The notes under the pieces are model-generated. The model was not told the DNA's origin. It worked only from the letters and a program-made list of their open reading frames with translations, and made no database searches. The position numbers were made by a program, and so were the translations under genes. From NCBI GenBank assembly GCA_027484655.1, contig JAIXSM010000071.1, forward strand, positions 1 through 62,905: 62,905 nt of DNA. Direction: 5' to 3'. Each line of letters opens with the position of its first letter. The first letter of the stretch is position 1. This DNA is from Hyphomicrobiales bacterium (GTDB lineage: Bacteria; Pseudomonadota; Alphaproteobacteria; Rhizobiales; Beijerinckiaceae). Shown piece after piece: positions 48,525-59,677 of the stretch.

Positions 48525-49475
48525 TCAGTCGAACGGATAGACGCCCGGCTCCGGCTCGTAAGCCTCGGCGACTCCGCGCATCCCCGAGCGCAGCATGGCT
48601 TCCCACGACTCCCGCGTGGTCGCGCCGATATGGGGCGAGGCGAAGAACGTCGGCATGTCGATCAGGGGATTGCCGTTGGCGGGCTCCACCGCGAACACGT
48701 CGAAGGCGGCGCCCGCCACATGGCCGCTCTCCAACCGCTGGCGCAGGGCCTCCTCATCAAACATGCCGCCGCGCGCGCAGTTCACAAGGATCACGCCGGG
48801 CTTCATGCGGTCGAGCACGGCCCCGGTGTAGAGATTGCGCGTGGTCGCGTTCAGCGACAGATGCACCGTGAGCACGTCGGAACGCGCCCACAACTCCTCC
48901 TCGCTCACCTTCTCCACGCCGTACTGGCGGTAGAAGTCCGAATGATCCACGCGGTCGCAGGCGAGGATCTTCACGCCGTAAGGCTGCAGCAGCTTGACGA
49001 CCTCCTGGCCGATGTGGCCGCAGCCATGGACGCCGACGGTGCGTCCGCGCAGGTCCGCGCCAAAGCCAACCGGCCCCTTCCAGTCGCCGCGCCGCAGGAT
49101 CGACGAGAAGTAATGAAGGCGGCGCACGCAAAACACCATGTAGCAGACGGCGAGTTCCGAAACGGAGACCTTGTTGACGCCTGCGGCCCACCACATGCGC
49201 TTGCCGTGTTTCTTCAGGATCGCGGGGTCGATGTGATCGACGCCGGCCGAGCACAGCGAGACGACCTTCAGCTCGGGCAGCGCCGCGCACACCCGGTCGG
49301 TGAAGCGATCAAGGCCGATGATCGCCGCCTCATAACCGCGCAGGTAGTCGATCAGCTCGTCCTCGGTCAGGCGACGCTTCTCGGAGGGAAACTTTACGTC
49401 GCCGTAGAGCGCCAGCAGCTCCTGCTTGAGTTCAGGAAAGAAATCAAAGTAGGGCGAAGTGACCGCGACGCGCAT
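48525..49475 (-). CDS. D-isomer-specific 2-hydroxyacid dehydrogenase
   Basis: A 316-residue NAD-dependent dehydrogenase of the SerA/formate-dehydrogenase fold. The NAD loop is VGVHGCGHIGQEVVKLLQPYG (first glycines at GCGHIG), followed by VLTVHLSLNATTRNL, the substrate arginine region NCARGGMFDEEAL, and the catalytic histidine in FASPHIGATTRES. It lacks the ACT/ASB C-terminal domains of SerA, so it is not a long phosphoglycerate dehydrogenase. Substrate unknown. ATG 49475 follows GGGAGG. Divergent from frmA. Confidence 0.9.
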   Translation of the reverse strand: MRVAVTSPYFDFFPELKQELLALYGDVKFPSEKRRLTEDELIDYLRGYEAAIIGLDRFTDRVCAALPELKVVSLCSAGVDHIDPAILKKHGKRMWWAAGVNKVSVSELAVCYMVFCVRRLHYFSSILRRGDWKGPVGFGADLRGRTVGVHGCGHIGQEVVKLLQPYGVKILACDRVDHSDFYRQYGVEKVSEEELWARSDVLTVHLSLNATTRNLYTGAVLDRMKPGVILVNCARGGMFDEEALRQRLESGHVAGAAFDVFAVEPANGNPLIDMPTFFASPHIGATTRESWEAMLRSGMRGVAEAYEPEPGVYPFD

Positions 49476-49566
49476 GAAGCCTCCCTGTGATGATCCCTGA
49501 CGGGTTCGCTCTCTTTACGACGACGCGGCTTCGCGCGATACCCATTGAGGTCCACAGGAGACGCCC

Positions 49567-50676
49567 ATGAAGACCCGCGCAGCCGTCGCTTTCGCCGCCA
49601 GAAAACCGCTGGAGATCGTCGAGGTCGAGCTGGACGGCCCCAAGGCCGGGGAGGTGCTCGTTGAGGTGAAGGCCACGGGCATTTGCCACACGGATTACTA
49701 CACGCTCTCAGGCGCCGACCCGGAGGGTCTGTTTCCCTGCATTCTGGGCCATGAAGGGGCGGGCGTCGTGGTGGACGTGGGCGCCGGCGTGACGACGCTC
49801 AAGAAGGGCGATCACGTCATTCCGCTCTACACGCCCGAATGCCGGCAGTGCAAAAGCTGCCTGTCCCGCAAGACGAACCTGTGCACCGCGATCCGCGCGA
49901 CGCAAGGGCGCGGCCTGATGCCGGACGGCACAAGCCGCTTCAAGTGCGACGGCGATCCCGTGCTGCACTACATGGGCACATCAACCTTCGCCAACCACAT
50001 CGTGGTTCCCGAGATCGCGCTGGCGAAAATCCGCGAGGACGCGCCGTTCGACAAGGTTTGCTACATCGGCTGTGGCGTCACCACCGGCATCGGCGCCGTT
50101 ATCTGGACCGCAAAGGCTGAAGCCGGCTGCCGCGCAATTGTTTTCGGGCTCGGCGGCATCGGCCTGAACGTGATCCAGGGCCTGCGCATGATCGGCGCGG
50201 AACAGATTGTGGGCGTCGATGTAAACCCCGGCAAGAAGGCCATGGCCGAGAAGTTCGGCATGACGCACTTCGTGAATCCTGCGGAAGTGGGCGGCGATAT
50301 CGTGCCCTATCTGGTGGATCTGACGGGCGGCGGCGCCGACTACACATTCGACTGCACCGGCAATGTCACGGTGATGCGTCAGGCGCTGGAGGCCTGCCAT
50401 CGCGGCTGGGGGCAGTCGATCATCATCGGCGTGGCGCCAGCGGGCGCGGAAATCTCCACGCGGCCGTTCCAGCTCGTCACCGGGCGCGTCTGGAAAGGCT
50501 CGGCGTTCGGCGGCGCGCGCGGACGCACGGACGTGCCGCGCATCGTCGACTGGTACATGAACGGGCGCATCAACATCGACGATCTCATCACCCACAAGTT
50601 GCCGCTGGAGCGCATCAACGAAGGTTTTGACCTGATGCACGAGGGCAAGTCGATCCGCGCCGTCGTGGAATTCTGA
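49567..50676 (+). CDS. frmA: S-(hydroxymethyl)glutathione dehydrogenase / class III alcohol dehydrogenase
   Basis: The 369-residue zinc enzyme oxidises the spontaneous formaldehyde-glutathione adduct to S-formylglutathione, the main formaldehyde-detoxification step. Seen: [20 protein letters not shown], catalytic zinc ligands [10 protein letters not shown] and GHEGAGVV, four structural cysteines in [15 protein letters not shown], and the coenzyme loop [14 protein letters not shown] followed by DVNPGK. AGGAG is properly spaced before ATG 49567. No frmB (S-formylglutathione hydrolase) or frmR is adjacent; the next gene, 19 bases on, is a sulfatase-like enzyme. Confidence 0.95.
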   Translation: MKTRAAVAFAARKPLEIVEVELDGPKAGEVLVEVKATGICHTDYYTLSGADPEGLFPCILGHEGAGVVVDVGAGVTTLKKGDHVIPLYTPECRQCKSCLSRKTNLCTAIRATQGRGLMPDGTSRFKCDGDPVLHYMGTSTFANHIVVPEIALAKIREDAPFDKVCYIGCGVTTGIGAVIWTAKAEAGCRAIVFGLGGIGLNVIQGLRMIGAEQIVGVDVNPGKKAMAEKFGMTHFVNPAEVGGDIVPYLVDLTGGGADYTFDCTGNVTVMRQALEACHRGWGQSIIIGVAPAGAEISTRPFQLVTGRVWKGSAFGGARGRTDVPRIVDWYMNGRINIDDLITHKLPLERINEGFDLMHEGKSIRAVVEF

Positions 50677-50695
50677 CCGCGCTTGGAGGGCGCCA

Positions 50696-52369
50696 ATGCG
50701 CGATAAGGTCCGCTTGATCGCGCCAGGTCACGCCCGCATGGCGGCGCTGGCGGTCGCTGCGGCGACCTGCTTCGCAATCATTGCGGGCGACCGCGACATG
50801 ACTGGCGTTCACGCCGTGGCGACCACTCTGGCGCTTGGCTGCGTCGCCACGCTCGCCACACGCCGCGCGCTCACATCGGCCGCGCTGTGCGCCGCGCTTG
50901 TGACGCTTGTCCTCGCTGTCGCACACGTGAAGCGCCTGCGCACTGACTTCATTCTGCACGCATGGGATCTGTTCGATCCCGCCGTGTGGACATTCTCCCC
51001 GCTGGCCGTCGCCGCCGATCATCCGGTCGCCGGCGCGTTGATCGTCACCGCGCTCGCGGGGCTCGCCGGGCTGCCCCTGCTGGCGCGACGCGAGACGCCG
51101 AACGTCCGCGCGCGTTACGCCACCTCGATTTTCGTTGTCTCCGCAGCGACGGCGGCGGGCGCCGCCTTCGCCGATGGCGAGCCGAAGCAGACGCAATACA
51201 CCTTCCCCGACCGGCACCTGTCCTCGTTCTACTCATCGTGGCCGCCGGCGCTGGCGGCGCTTGCGCGGGGACAACTGATGGAGGCGGCGCCCGAGCGCGT
51301 CGCGCCCTTCGATCTCGCGGCGGCGTGCGCGCCCGCCGACAAACCGCCGCATGTGATCCTGATCCATCAGGAATCCGTCACGTATCCCGGCGCCTTGCCC
51401 GGGCTCGCTTATGACCGGCGCGTGGACGACCTGTTTCGCTCCCACGACGGGACGATCCGCGCGCTGCGCGTGGAGACATACGGCGGCGCCTCCTGGCTGA
51501 CGGAGTTCTCCGTGCTCACGGGAGCCGCGAGCCGCTTCTTTGGCGGCATGCGCTCGTTCGTGCAGATCTACATGGCCGGGCGCATGGCGGACGCGCTGCC
51601 CCTGCAAATGCAGGCCTGCGGCTATCGCAACGTGATGTTTTATCCTTACCTGCGCGGCTTTTTCGGCTCGGCGCCGTTCTTCGAATCCGTGGGGCTCAGG
51701 GACATCTTCGATTCCCGCGCGCAGAAGGCCGCCACGTCGGCAGAGCCGGACCGATTCTACTACGCCAACGCGCTGGACGAGATCGCTCGTCACATAAAGG
51801 CGGATCGCAAGCCGCTGTTCATCTACCTCCAGACCATGGCGGCGCACTGGCCTTATGACGTGACCTACTGGCCGGAGCGGGCTGTGCCGGGCGCACCCGA
51901 CGCCCATCCGGAAATGCACGAGTACCTGCGCCGCCTGTTCATGGGCCGCGACGATTTCGCATGGTTGCAAGGCGAACTGGCGCGGCGGTTTCCGGGCGAG
52001 CGATTCCTCATCATTCAGTACGGCGACCACCACCCGCTGGCGACGCGGTTTTTCTTCGGCTTCAACCGGGAGGAAATCGAGGCGATCAATCGCGCCATGC
52101 CCTCGGACTCGCCAGCGTTCAAAACGTTCTACTCTTCCATCGGCGTGAACTACGCGCCGCCGCCCCTGCCCGAGCCGCGTGTGATCGACGGCGCCTGGCT
52201 CGGCGTCGTCCTGCTGGAGCAGGCTGGCTTGCCCCTGCCGCCGTCCTGGCGGGAACGGGCGCGGCTCATGCGCGCCTGCGACGGCGCCTACGCGCTTTGC
52301 CCGGACCGCGACGCGATCCTGCGGTTTCACCGCAGGCTGATCGACTCAGGGCTGGTCAACGCCCGTTGA
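50696..52369 (+). CDS. membrane-anchored sulfatase/phosphoglycerol transferase-like enzyme
   Basis: A 557-residue protein with about four N-terminal hydrophobic segments (residues 10-140) and a C-terminal alkaline-phosphatase-fold domain like LtaS and EptA. Domain motifs are HVILIHQESVTYPGA, where the first metal ligand Glu and a likely nucleophilic Thr stand, then TEFSVLTGAASRFFGG, and YGDHHPLATRF for metal binding. Such enzymes transfer or hydrolyse phospho- or sulfo-groups in envelope polymers. GGAGGG precedes ATG 50696. Its 3' end overlaps the convergent amine oxidase by 14 bases. Confidence 0.82.
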   Translation: MRDKVRLIAPGHARMAALAVAAATCFAIIAGDRDMTGVHAVATTLALGCVATLATRRALTSAALCAALVTLVLAVAHVKRLRTDFILHAWDLFDPAVWTFSPLAVAADHPVAGALIVTALAGLAGLPLLARRETPNVRARYATSIFVVSAATAAGAAFADGEPKQTQYTFPDRHLSSFYSSWPPALAALARGQLMEAAPERVAPFDLAAACAPADKPPHVILIHQESVTYPGALPGLAYDRRVDDLFRSHDGTIRALRVETYGGASWLTEFSVLTGAASRFFGGMRSFVQIYMAGRMADALPLQMQACGYRNVMFYPYLRGFFGSAPFFESVGLRDIFDSRAQKAATSAEPDRFYYANALDEIARHIKADRKPLFIYLQTMAAHWPYDVTYWPERAVPGAPDAHPEMHEYLRRLFMGRDDFAWLQGELARRFPGERFLIIQYGDHHPLATRFFFGFNREEIEAINRAMPSDSPAFKTFYSSIGVNYAPPPLPEPRVIDGAWLGVVLLEQAGLPLPPSWRERARLMRACDGAYALCPDRDAILRFHRRLIDSGLVNAR

Positions 52370-53600
52370 GAGCGCGGACCGCTTCAGCCGCCGCCCGCTC
52401 GCCGCTCATCCAGGCGCCGTGGGCGGTGGAGAAATCGCGCGGCGAGGTCGCCTCGCCCGCAAAGAAGATGCGTCCGTCCACGGGCTCGGCGAGGATCGCG
52501 CGCTGATCCCAGCAGCCCGGCAGAGCGTGCGAGTAGGAGCCCAGCGCGAAGGGATCGCTCGCCCACGCGCTGGCGCACAGGGGTTTCAGGCGGCGCCGCC
52601 ACGCCGAGCCCAGCGCGCGCACGAGTTCGCCGATGGCGAAATCCGCGAAGCCTTCAAGACCGCCTTGTTCCAGATCACGCGCCAGCGCGCCGCCGAAATA
52701 CCCCTCGATCACGGGGCGCCCGAACGGGCGAAAATGAAAGGCGCCGACGTCGCGCCGGTCGGTGGCGCCGAACAAGCGCCCGTTCTCGGGCAGATCCTCC
52801 GCGCCGTCCACGGCCAGAAAGAGCTTGTTCGCATAGCCCAGCGGCAGGCCCGCGCAAGCCGCGCGCTTGGCTGGCAGGTCGGGGGAAAAACGCACACGCC
52901 CCTGCGCAATGACATTGGTGGGCAGCGCGACGATGACGGCGCGCGCTTCAAGCGCGCCGCGCGAGGTCTCGACCCGCACCCTGCGCCCGCCATGGTTGAT
53001 CTCGCTGACGACGCAGCCGTAGGCGATGCGCCCATGCGCCGCGAGACGCGCGAACAGTGCGCCGTATCCTTCGACAACCCGGAAGTTGACCTCGGTGTCG
53101 TGGTAGTTGGCGAAGTCCTTCACCGACAGGCGATCCAGCTCCACGCCGTTCACATAGGTGGAGACCGCGTCGATGAGAGCGTTCCAGCGCCCGCCGGGCT
53201 CCAAAAAGTCCGCAGCGGGGCGGTCGCCCGCCTCCCCGCTCGCAGCCTCCAGCCGCGCGTAGAACGCCGCCTGCGCCGCGCGAAAGGCGCCGTGCGCGCC
53301 CGGCTCGAACGACAGCGCGGCGCGCGGATCCTGCCATGGCGGCAACCGCTCATCGACAGTCAGGCAAAGGGTCCGCGCAACAGCCACAAGGGGGTTCCGG
53401 TCCGCCGAGTGAAGCCACCCGCAGCCAAGATCCAGCGCAAATCCGCCGACCGTGACCGTATGAGCCCGGCCTCCGGCCCGACTACGGGCCTCGACGGCGA
53501 CCGCATCCAGCCCCGCAGCATTGCACGCGCGCAGGGCCGCGACGCCGGCGGCGCCCGCCCCGACGACAACCACATCGGGTTGTGAGACCGCATCCATCAT
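52356..53600 (-). CDS. FAD-dependent amine oxidase (flavin monoamine oxidase family)
   Basis: A 414-residue flavoprotein. The FAD dinucleotide motif VVVVGAGAAGVAALRACNAAG starts at residue 9. The family block GGRAHTVTVGGFALDLGCGWLH follows, and the C-terminal DGRIFFAGEATSPRDFSTAHG binds the flavin pyrophosphate and covers the active site. It oxidises an amine or polyamine with hydrogen peroxide release; substrate unknown. The gene ends inside the sulfatase-like gene on the other strand (overlap 52356-52369). Upstream lies an AT-rich, structured gap. Confidence 0.88.
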   Translation of the reverse strand: MMDAVSQPDVVVVGAGAAGVAALRACNAAGLDAVAVEARSRAGGRAHTVTVGGFALDLGCGWLHSADRNPLVAVARTLCLTVDERLPPWQDPRAALSFEPGAHGAFRAAQAAFYARLEAASGEAGDRPAADFLEPGGRWNALIDAVSTYVNGVELDRLSVKDFANYHDTEVNFRVVEGYGALFARLAAHGRIAYGCVVSEINHGGRRVRVETSRGALEARAVIVALPTNVIAQGRVRFSPDLPAKRAACAGLPLGYANKLFLAVDGAEDLPENGRLFGATDRRDVGAFHFRPFGRPVIEGYFGGALARDLEQGGLEGFADFAIGELVRALGSAWRRRLKPLCASAWASDPFALGSYSHALPGCWDQRAILAEPVDGRIFFAGEATSPRDFSTAHGAWMSGERAAAEAVRALNGR

Positions 53601-54025
53601 GCGCGCACACTAGACCGGAAATCGACCTGATTGCATCTGGTCGTCCGCTCTAGCTTTCTGTTTGTTCGGCATTTTCTTACGTCCAACTGGCATCTGCCTG
53701 CATGGAAAACGCGCTCGCAGGCCGCTGAAAACCGGCGCCGCATTTTTCTATTGCCAAGTCGGAGTTCATGGTTTAGCTTATGCAAATCCCGAGAGAATTT
53801 TCGGGGGCATGAATTTAGATCCATTCTTTTCAGACCGGCCGTCGGGGAAATCCTGACGGCCGGTCAACTATTTCGGGAGAGTCGCGGCGCCCATCGGCGC
53901 CCGCTCCCGCCCCTGTGTCGCCGGCGCAAAACCCCACATGTGCGCATTTGACAGCGGCGACCGGTTTGCGAGCGGCGCATTTCGTACTTACTTTGTGCGT
54001 GATCGTAGCTGGAAGTGTGATCGCC
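53601..54025. other. AT-rich, structured intergenic region between divergent amine oxidase and xdhA
   Basis: These 425 bases hold no gene I can support; short frames here lack family likeness. The stretch 53640-53830 is clearly AT-richer than the flanks. Two hairpins follow one another: CCCGA facing TTCGGGG near 53788-53805, and a perfect 11-bp stem at 53833-53865. They could belong to the leader of xdhA or to a small RNA. Confidence 0.5.
53833..53865 (+). promoter_or_regulatory. perfect 11-bp stem-loop upstream of xdhA
   Basis: GACCGGCCGTC at 53833-53843 pairs exactly with GACGGCCGGTC at 53855-53865 around an 11-base loop. It is about 160 bases upstream of xdhA, with no long T tract on either side, so it is more likely a leader structure than a terminator. 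Confidence 0.5.
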
Positions 54026-55446
<1,421 letters not shown>

Positions 55447-55450
<4 letters not shown>

Positions 55451-57753
55451 GCGACCGTCGATCCGTCGTCGGAAAGCCGCTCCACCACGACAGCGCGCGC
55501 CAGCACGTGACCGGCGCCGCGGTCTACCTCGATGACATGCCCGAAGCGGCCGGCTGCCTGCACGCTGCGCTGGTGAAGTCCCCACACGCCCACGCGCGCA
55601 TCGTGCGCATCGACGCGTCGCGCGCCCTTGCGGAGCCGGGCGTTGTGGCGTTCGCGACCGCCGCGGATGTGCCGGGCGAGAACGAGGTCGGCCCCATTTT
55701 CCACGGCGAACCGGCGCTGGCGGTCGAGGTCGCCGACTACGTGGGCTGCCCTGTGGGCGCCGTCATCGCCACGAGCCACGAAGCCGCGCGCCGCGCCGCC
55801 GATCTCGTCGATATCGAGTGGGAGCCGTTGCCGGCGATTCTCACCATCGCCGATGCGGTCGCAGCGGAGAGCTATGTGTGCGCCCCCCAGCGCCTTGTGT
55901 TCGGCGATGCCGCCAGCGCGCTGGCGCGCTCGCCCCACCGTCTGAGCGGCGGTCTCGACATCGGCGGGCAGGATCACTTCTATCTTGAGACCAACATCGC
56001 CATGGCCACCCCGCTGGACGGCGGCCAGTGGCATGTGTGGTCATCCACCCAGCATCCCACCGAGGTGCAGAAGCACGTGGCCCTCGTGCTGGGCGTCCCG
56101 CAGGCGGCCGTGACCGCGGAAGTGCGCCGCATGGGCGGCGGCTTCGGCGGCAAGGAAAGCCAGCCGACCATCATCGCAGCCATCGCCGCCATCTGCGCCC
56201 ACAAGACGCGCCGGCCCGTCAAGTTGCGGCTGGACCGCGACGACGACATGATCGTCACAGGCAAACGGCATGACTTCCGCGCCGACTGGGAGGTGGGCTT
56301 CGACGACACAGGCGCCCTCATCGCGCTCAAGGTGCGTCTGGCCACGCGCGCGGGAAATGTGGCGGATCTGTCCTCCGCGGTCATGACCCGCGCCATCTGC
56401 CACGTCACGAACTGCTACTTCGTCCCCAACGTCGAGGCGGTGGGTCTGTGCTGCAAGACGAACACCGTCTCTAACACCGCATTCCGCGGCTTCGGCGGGC
56501 CGCAAGGCATGCTGGTCGGCGAGGCGATTATCGATCAGGTGGCGAGGCGCCTGGGCCGCGACAGGGACGAGGTGCGGCGGGCCAATTTCTATTCGCCGTC
56601 GCGCGGACTCACCACGCCCTACGAACAGTCCGTGCAGGACATGATCGGCGCCGAATTGACCGACAAGCTGGAGGCCAGCGCGGATCTTGCCGCGCGCCGG
56701 GCCGAGATCGCGTCCTTCAACGCGGGCTCACGGTTGCGCAAGCGGGGCCTCGCGACGGCGCCCGTGATGTTTGGCATCAGCTTCAACATGCCGAGCCTGA
56801 ACCAGGGCGGTGCGCTGGTGCACGTCTATACGGACGGGTCCATCCAGGCCAACCACGGCGGCACGGAGATGGGGCAAGGCCTCTACACCAAGGTCGCGCA
56901 GGTGGTGGCGGAAACTTTTGGCGTCGCAGCGTCGGTCGTGACGCCCACATCGACGCGCACAGACAAGGTGCCCAACACCTCCGCAACCGCCGCGTCCTCC
57001 GGCTCGGACATCAACGGCGCCGCCGCGCGCAACGCCGCGCTCCAGATCCGCGCCCGCATGGCGGACGTCGCGGCGCAGGAATGGGGCGTGGACGCGGAGT
57101 CCGTCTCCTTCGAGGACGGGACGGTGACGAGCGGCAACCACGCAATGGCCTTCAGCGAACTGGCCAGGCTGTGCTGGGTGCGGCGCGTCTCGCTCTCGGC
57201 GACGGGATTCTACGCCACGCCGGGGATCCACTGGAACAACGCGACCATGAAGGGCAACCCCTTCTATTACTTCGCGTACGGGGCCGCGGCGTCGGAAGTG
57301 GAGATCGACCTGCTCACAGGCGAGACCCGCTGCCTGCGCACCGACATCGTTCACGACTGCGGCTATTCCCTCAACCCGGCCATAGACTTGGGCCAGATCG
57401 AGGGCGGCTTTGTGCAGGGCCTCGGCTGGCTGACGATGGAGGAGCTGTGGTGGGACGGCGCCGGTCGCCTGCGCACCCACGCCCCGTCAACCTACAAGAT
57501 CCCCGGCAGCCGGGACACGCCGCCGGATTTCCGCGTGCATATTCTGGAGGATGCGCCCAACCGTGCGGAGACTGTCTTCCGCTCCAAGGCTGTCGGCGAG
57601 CCGCCGTTGATGCTGGCGATGTCGGTGTGGCTGGCGATCCGCGACGCTATTGAAGCGGCCGGCGGCGACGCGGAAATCGATGCGCCTGCGACGCCGGAGC
57701 GCATCCTTATGGCGGTTGAGACAGGGCGCGGGGCGGCGCCCGCCCCGGCCTGA
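55447..57753 (+). CDS. xdhB: xanthine dehydrogenase molybdopterin-binding subunit
   Basis: The 768-residue subunit holds the molybdenum cofactor that hydroxylates hypoxanthine and xanthine. Motifs in order are GGLDIGGQDHFYLETN, MGGGFGGKES, NTAFRGFGGPQGM with the substrate arginine, NHGGTEMGQGLYTKVAQ, TAASSGSDINGAA, and AVGEPPLMLAMSVW with the catalytic glutamate. Length matches the bacterial XdhB norm. ATG 55447 lies inside the xdhA stop, so the two are made in step. The following plus-strand gene is a GGT-like enzyme that may continue the purine pathway. Confidence 0.96.
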
Positions 57754-57763
57754 CGGGCCGGGG

Positions 57764-58000
57764 TCAGCCGCGCAGGGGCTCGACCTTCAGGGCCGCCTTG
57801 ACGAAGTGGTAGAGCCCGTACGCGCCGGCGACCACGCCGAAGACCTCGATCCCCGTGCGGAAGATTGCGGGCAACTCAAGAAGGCCGCCAATCGCCCATG
57901 CAGCCGCCCACGTGAGCCCGATCAGCTCGGTCCCCACAAGAATGGCGACGCTGAACACGGTTGTGACGTTCTGCCAATTGATGGGCTTTTTCTCGGCCAC
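57764..58000 (-). CDS. small two-span membrane protein, unknown
   Basis: A 78-residue protein starting with GTG 58000 (GGAG six bases upstream). After a polar N-terminus (AEKKPINWQNV) come two hydrophobic segments (about residues 13-39 and 44-68) and a short charged tail. No named family is recognised. It lies on the opposite strand between xdhB and the GGT-like gene, 10 bases from the xdhB stop and 84 bases from the GGT start. The longer frame up to 59299 is a shadow of the GGT-like gene. Confidence 0.6.
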   Translation of the reverse strand: MAEKKPINWQNVTTVFSVAILVGTELIGLTWAAAWAIGGLLELPAIFRTGIEVFGVVAGAYGLYHFVKAALKVEPLRG

Positions 58001-58084
58001 GGCTTTCTCCGGCGCTGGCCCCTGTCCGGGGGGCGATCTAGGACGTATATCAGCCGGGCTCCCATCGCAAGCGCAGCCGCCCCG

Positions 58085-59677
58085 ATGACCTCGACTCCCG
58101 AATTCGCCGCCGCGGCCGTCGCCGCGCCCCATATGCTCGCCGCGCAGACGGGACAGACGATCCTTGCCCAGGGCGGCGACGCCATCGAGGCCATGGTCGC
58201 CATGGCGGCGACCATCGCCGTCGTCTACCCGCACATGAACGGGATCGGCGGGGATGGGTTCTGGCTGATCCGCGAACCCGGCGGCAAGGTGCGCTGTCTG
58301 GAGGCGTGCGGGTTCGCGGGCGAGGCCGCGACCCTGCGGCGCTACTGGGACCAGGGGCACGAGAAGACCATTCCGGCGCGCGGCCCGCTGGCAGCCCTCA
58401 CCACGCCGGGCGCCGTGTCCGGATGGGCGCAGGCGCTGGAACTCTCCCGCGCCTTGGGCGGGCGCCTGCCCGTGGCTGACCTGCTGGCGGACGCGATCCG
58501 ACTTGCGCGCGGCGGCGCCCCGGTCTCGGCCTGCGAGGCGCGCACAAGCCCGTTCCTTTTCGATGACCTGAAGGTCGCGCCCGGATTCGCGGACGCGTTT
58601 CTGGTCGATGGCGCGCGGCCCGAAGCCGGCCATGTGCGAGCGCAGGCGAGACTGGCGGACACGCTCGATCATCTGGCCCACGCGGGGCTGATGGATTTTT
58701 ACCGCGGCGATGTCGGGCGCGAACTCGCGGTGGACCTCGCACGCATCGGCGCCCCCGTCTCGCGGGCGGACCTCAAACGCCAGACGGCTCGCTGGAGCGC
58801 GCCGCTCTCGGTGCGCCTGCGCGACGCCACTGTTTGGAACGCGCCCCCGCCGACGCAGGGGCTCGCATCCCTCATGATCCTCGGCATGTTCGAGCATCTG
58901 GCCGTGGAGCGTGCCGAGAGTTTTGAGCACATCCACGGCCTCATCGAGGCCACCAAGCGCGCCTTCGCCGTGCGCGAGCGCGAGTGCGCCGATTTCGCGT
59001 GGCCCGCCGCCGATCCCGCGCGCTGGCTCGCCCCGGACGCGCTGGAGCGAGAGGCTGCGCAGATCGCCCTGTCCCGCGCCGCCCCCTACCCCGCGCCGCC
59101 CTCGAACGGCGATACGGTGTGGATGGGCGCCATGGATCCCTCGGGCCTCGCGGTGTCCTACATCCAGTCCATCTACTGGGAGTGGGGCTCCGGTTGCGTC
59201 TCGCCCGCCACCGGCGTGCTCATGAACAACCGGGGCGTCGCGTTCTCGCTGGAGGACAGCGCTACGCAGGCGCTGCGACCGGGCCGCCGGCCGTTCCACA
59301 CCCTCAACCCGCCGCTGGCCGCCTTCGACGACGGACGCGTGGTCGCGTACGGGGCCATGGGCGGCGACGGCCAGCCGCAGTTTCAGGCGCAGGTCTTGTC
59401 GCGGCTACGGTTCGGCGCGGCGCCGGACGCCGCTGTCGATGCGCCGCGCTTCCTGCTTGGCCGCACATGGGGCTCGCAATCGACGACCCTCAAGGTGGAG
59501 GACCGGTTCGACCCGTCGCTGCTGCGCGCGCTCGCCCGGGCAGGCCACGAGGTGGAGGAGACGGGCCTCGCCTACGCCGACCTGTTTGGTCATGCGGGCG
59601 TGCTGGTGCGGGCGCCGAACGGGCGCATTCAGGGCGCGCACGATCCGCGCTCGGACGGCGGGGCGCTTGGGCTTTAG
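58085..59677 (+). CDS. gamma-glutamyltransferase-like Ntn hydrolase, possible oxamate amidohydrolase
   Basis: The 530-residue protein has the GGT fold: an N-terminal region around AQGGDAIEAMVAMAATIAVV and NGIGGDGFWLI, and the self-cleavage site NGDTVWMGAMD, in which Thr344 would become the N-terminal nucleophile of the small subunit. The downstream block GSGCVSPATGVLMNNRG and PFHTLNPPLAAFDDGR complete the fold. No signal peptide is evident, so it is probably cytoplasmic. The GDT cleavage form and lack of export recall HpxW, the oxamate amidohydrolase of purine catabolism. With xdhAB next door that role is a reasonable inference, not proof. Stop abuts the convergent NicO gene without spacer. 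Confidence 0.85.
   Translation: MTSTPEFAAAAVAAPHMLAAQTGQTILAQGGDAIEAMVAMAATIAVVYPHMNGIGGDGFWLIREPGGKVRCLEACGFAGEAATLRRYWDQGHEKTIPARGPLAALTTPGAVSGWAQALELSRALGGRLPVADLLADAIRLARGGAPVSACEARTSPFLFDDLKVAPGFADAFLVDGARPEAGHVRAQARLADTLDHLAHAGLMDFYRGDVGRELAVDLARIGAPVSRADLKRQTARWSAPLSVRLRDATVWNAPPPTQGLASLMILGMFEHLAVERAESFEHIHGLIEATKRAFAVRERECADFAWPAADPARWLAPDALEREAAQIALSRAAPYPAPPSNGDTVWMGAMDPSGLAVSYIQSIYWEWGSGCVSPATGVLMNNRGVAFSLEDSATQALRPGRRPFHTLNPPLAAFDDGRVVAYGAMGGDGQPQFQAQVLSRLRFGAAPDAAVDAPRFLLGRTWGSQSTTLKVEDRFDPSLLRALARAGHEVEETGLAYADLFGHAGVLVRAPNGRIQGAHDPRSDGGALGL

Noticed and set aside
53597-53824. A 75-codon minus-strand frame in the gap before xdhA
   Set aside because: It overlaps the amine oxidase promoter region, has no ribosome site or family likeness, and lies in AT-rich non-coding sequence.
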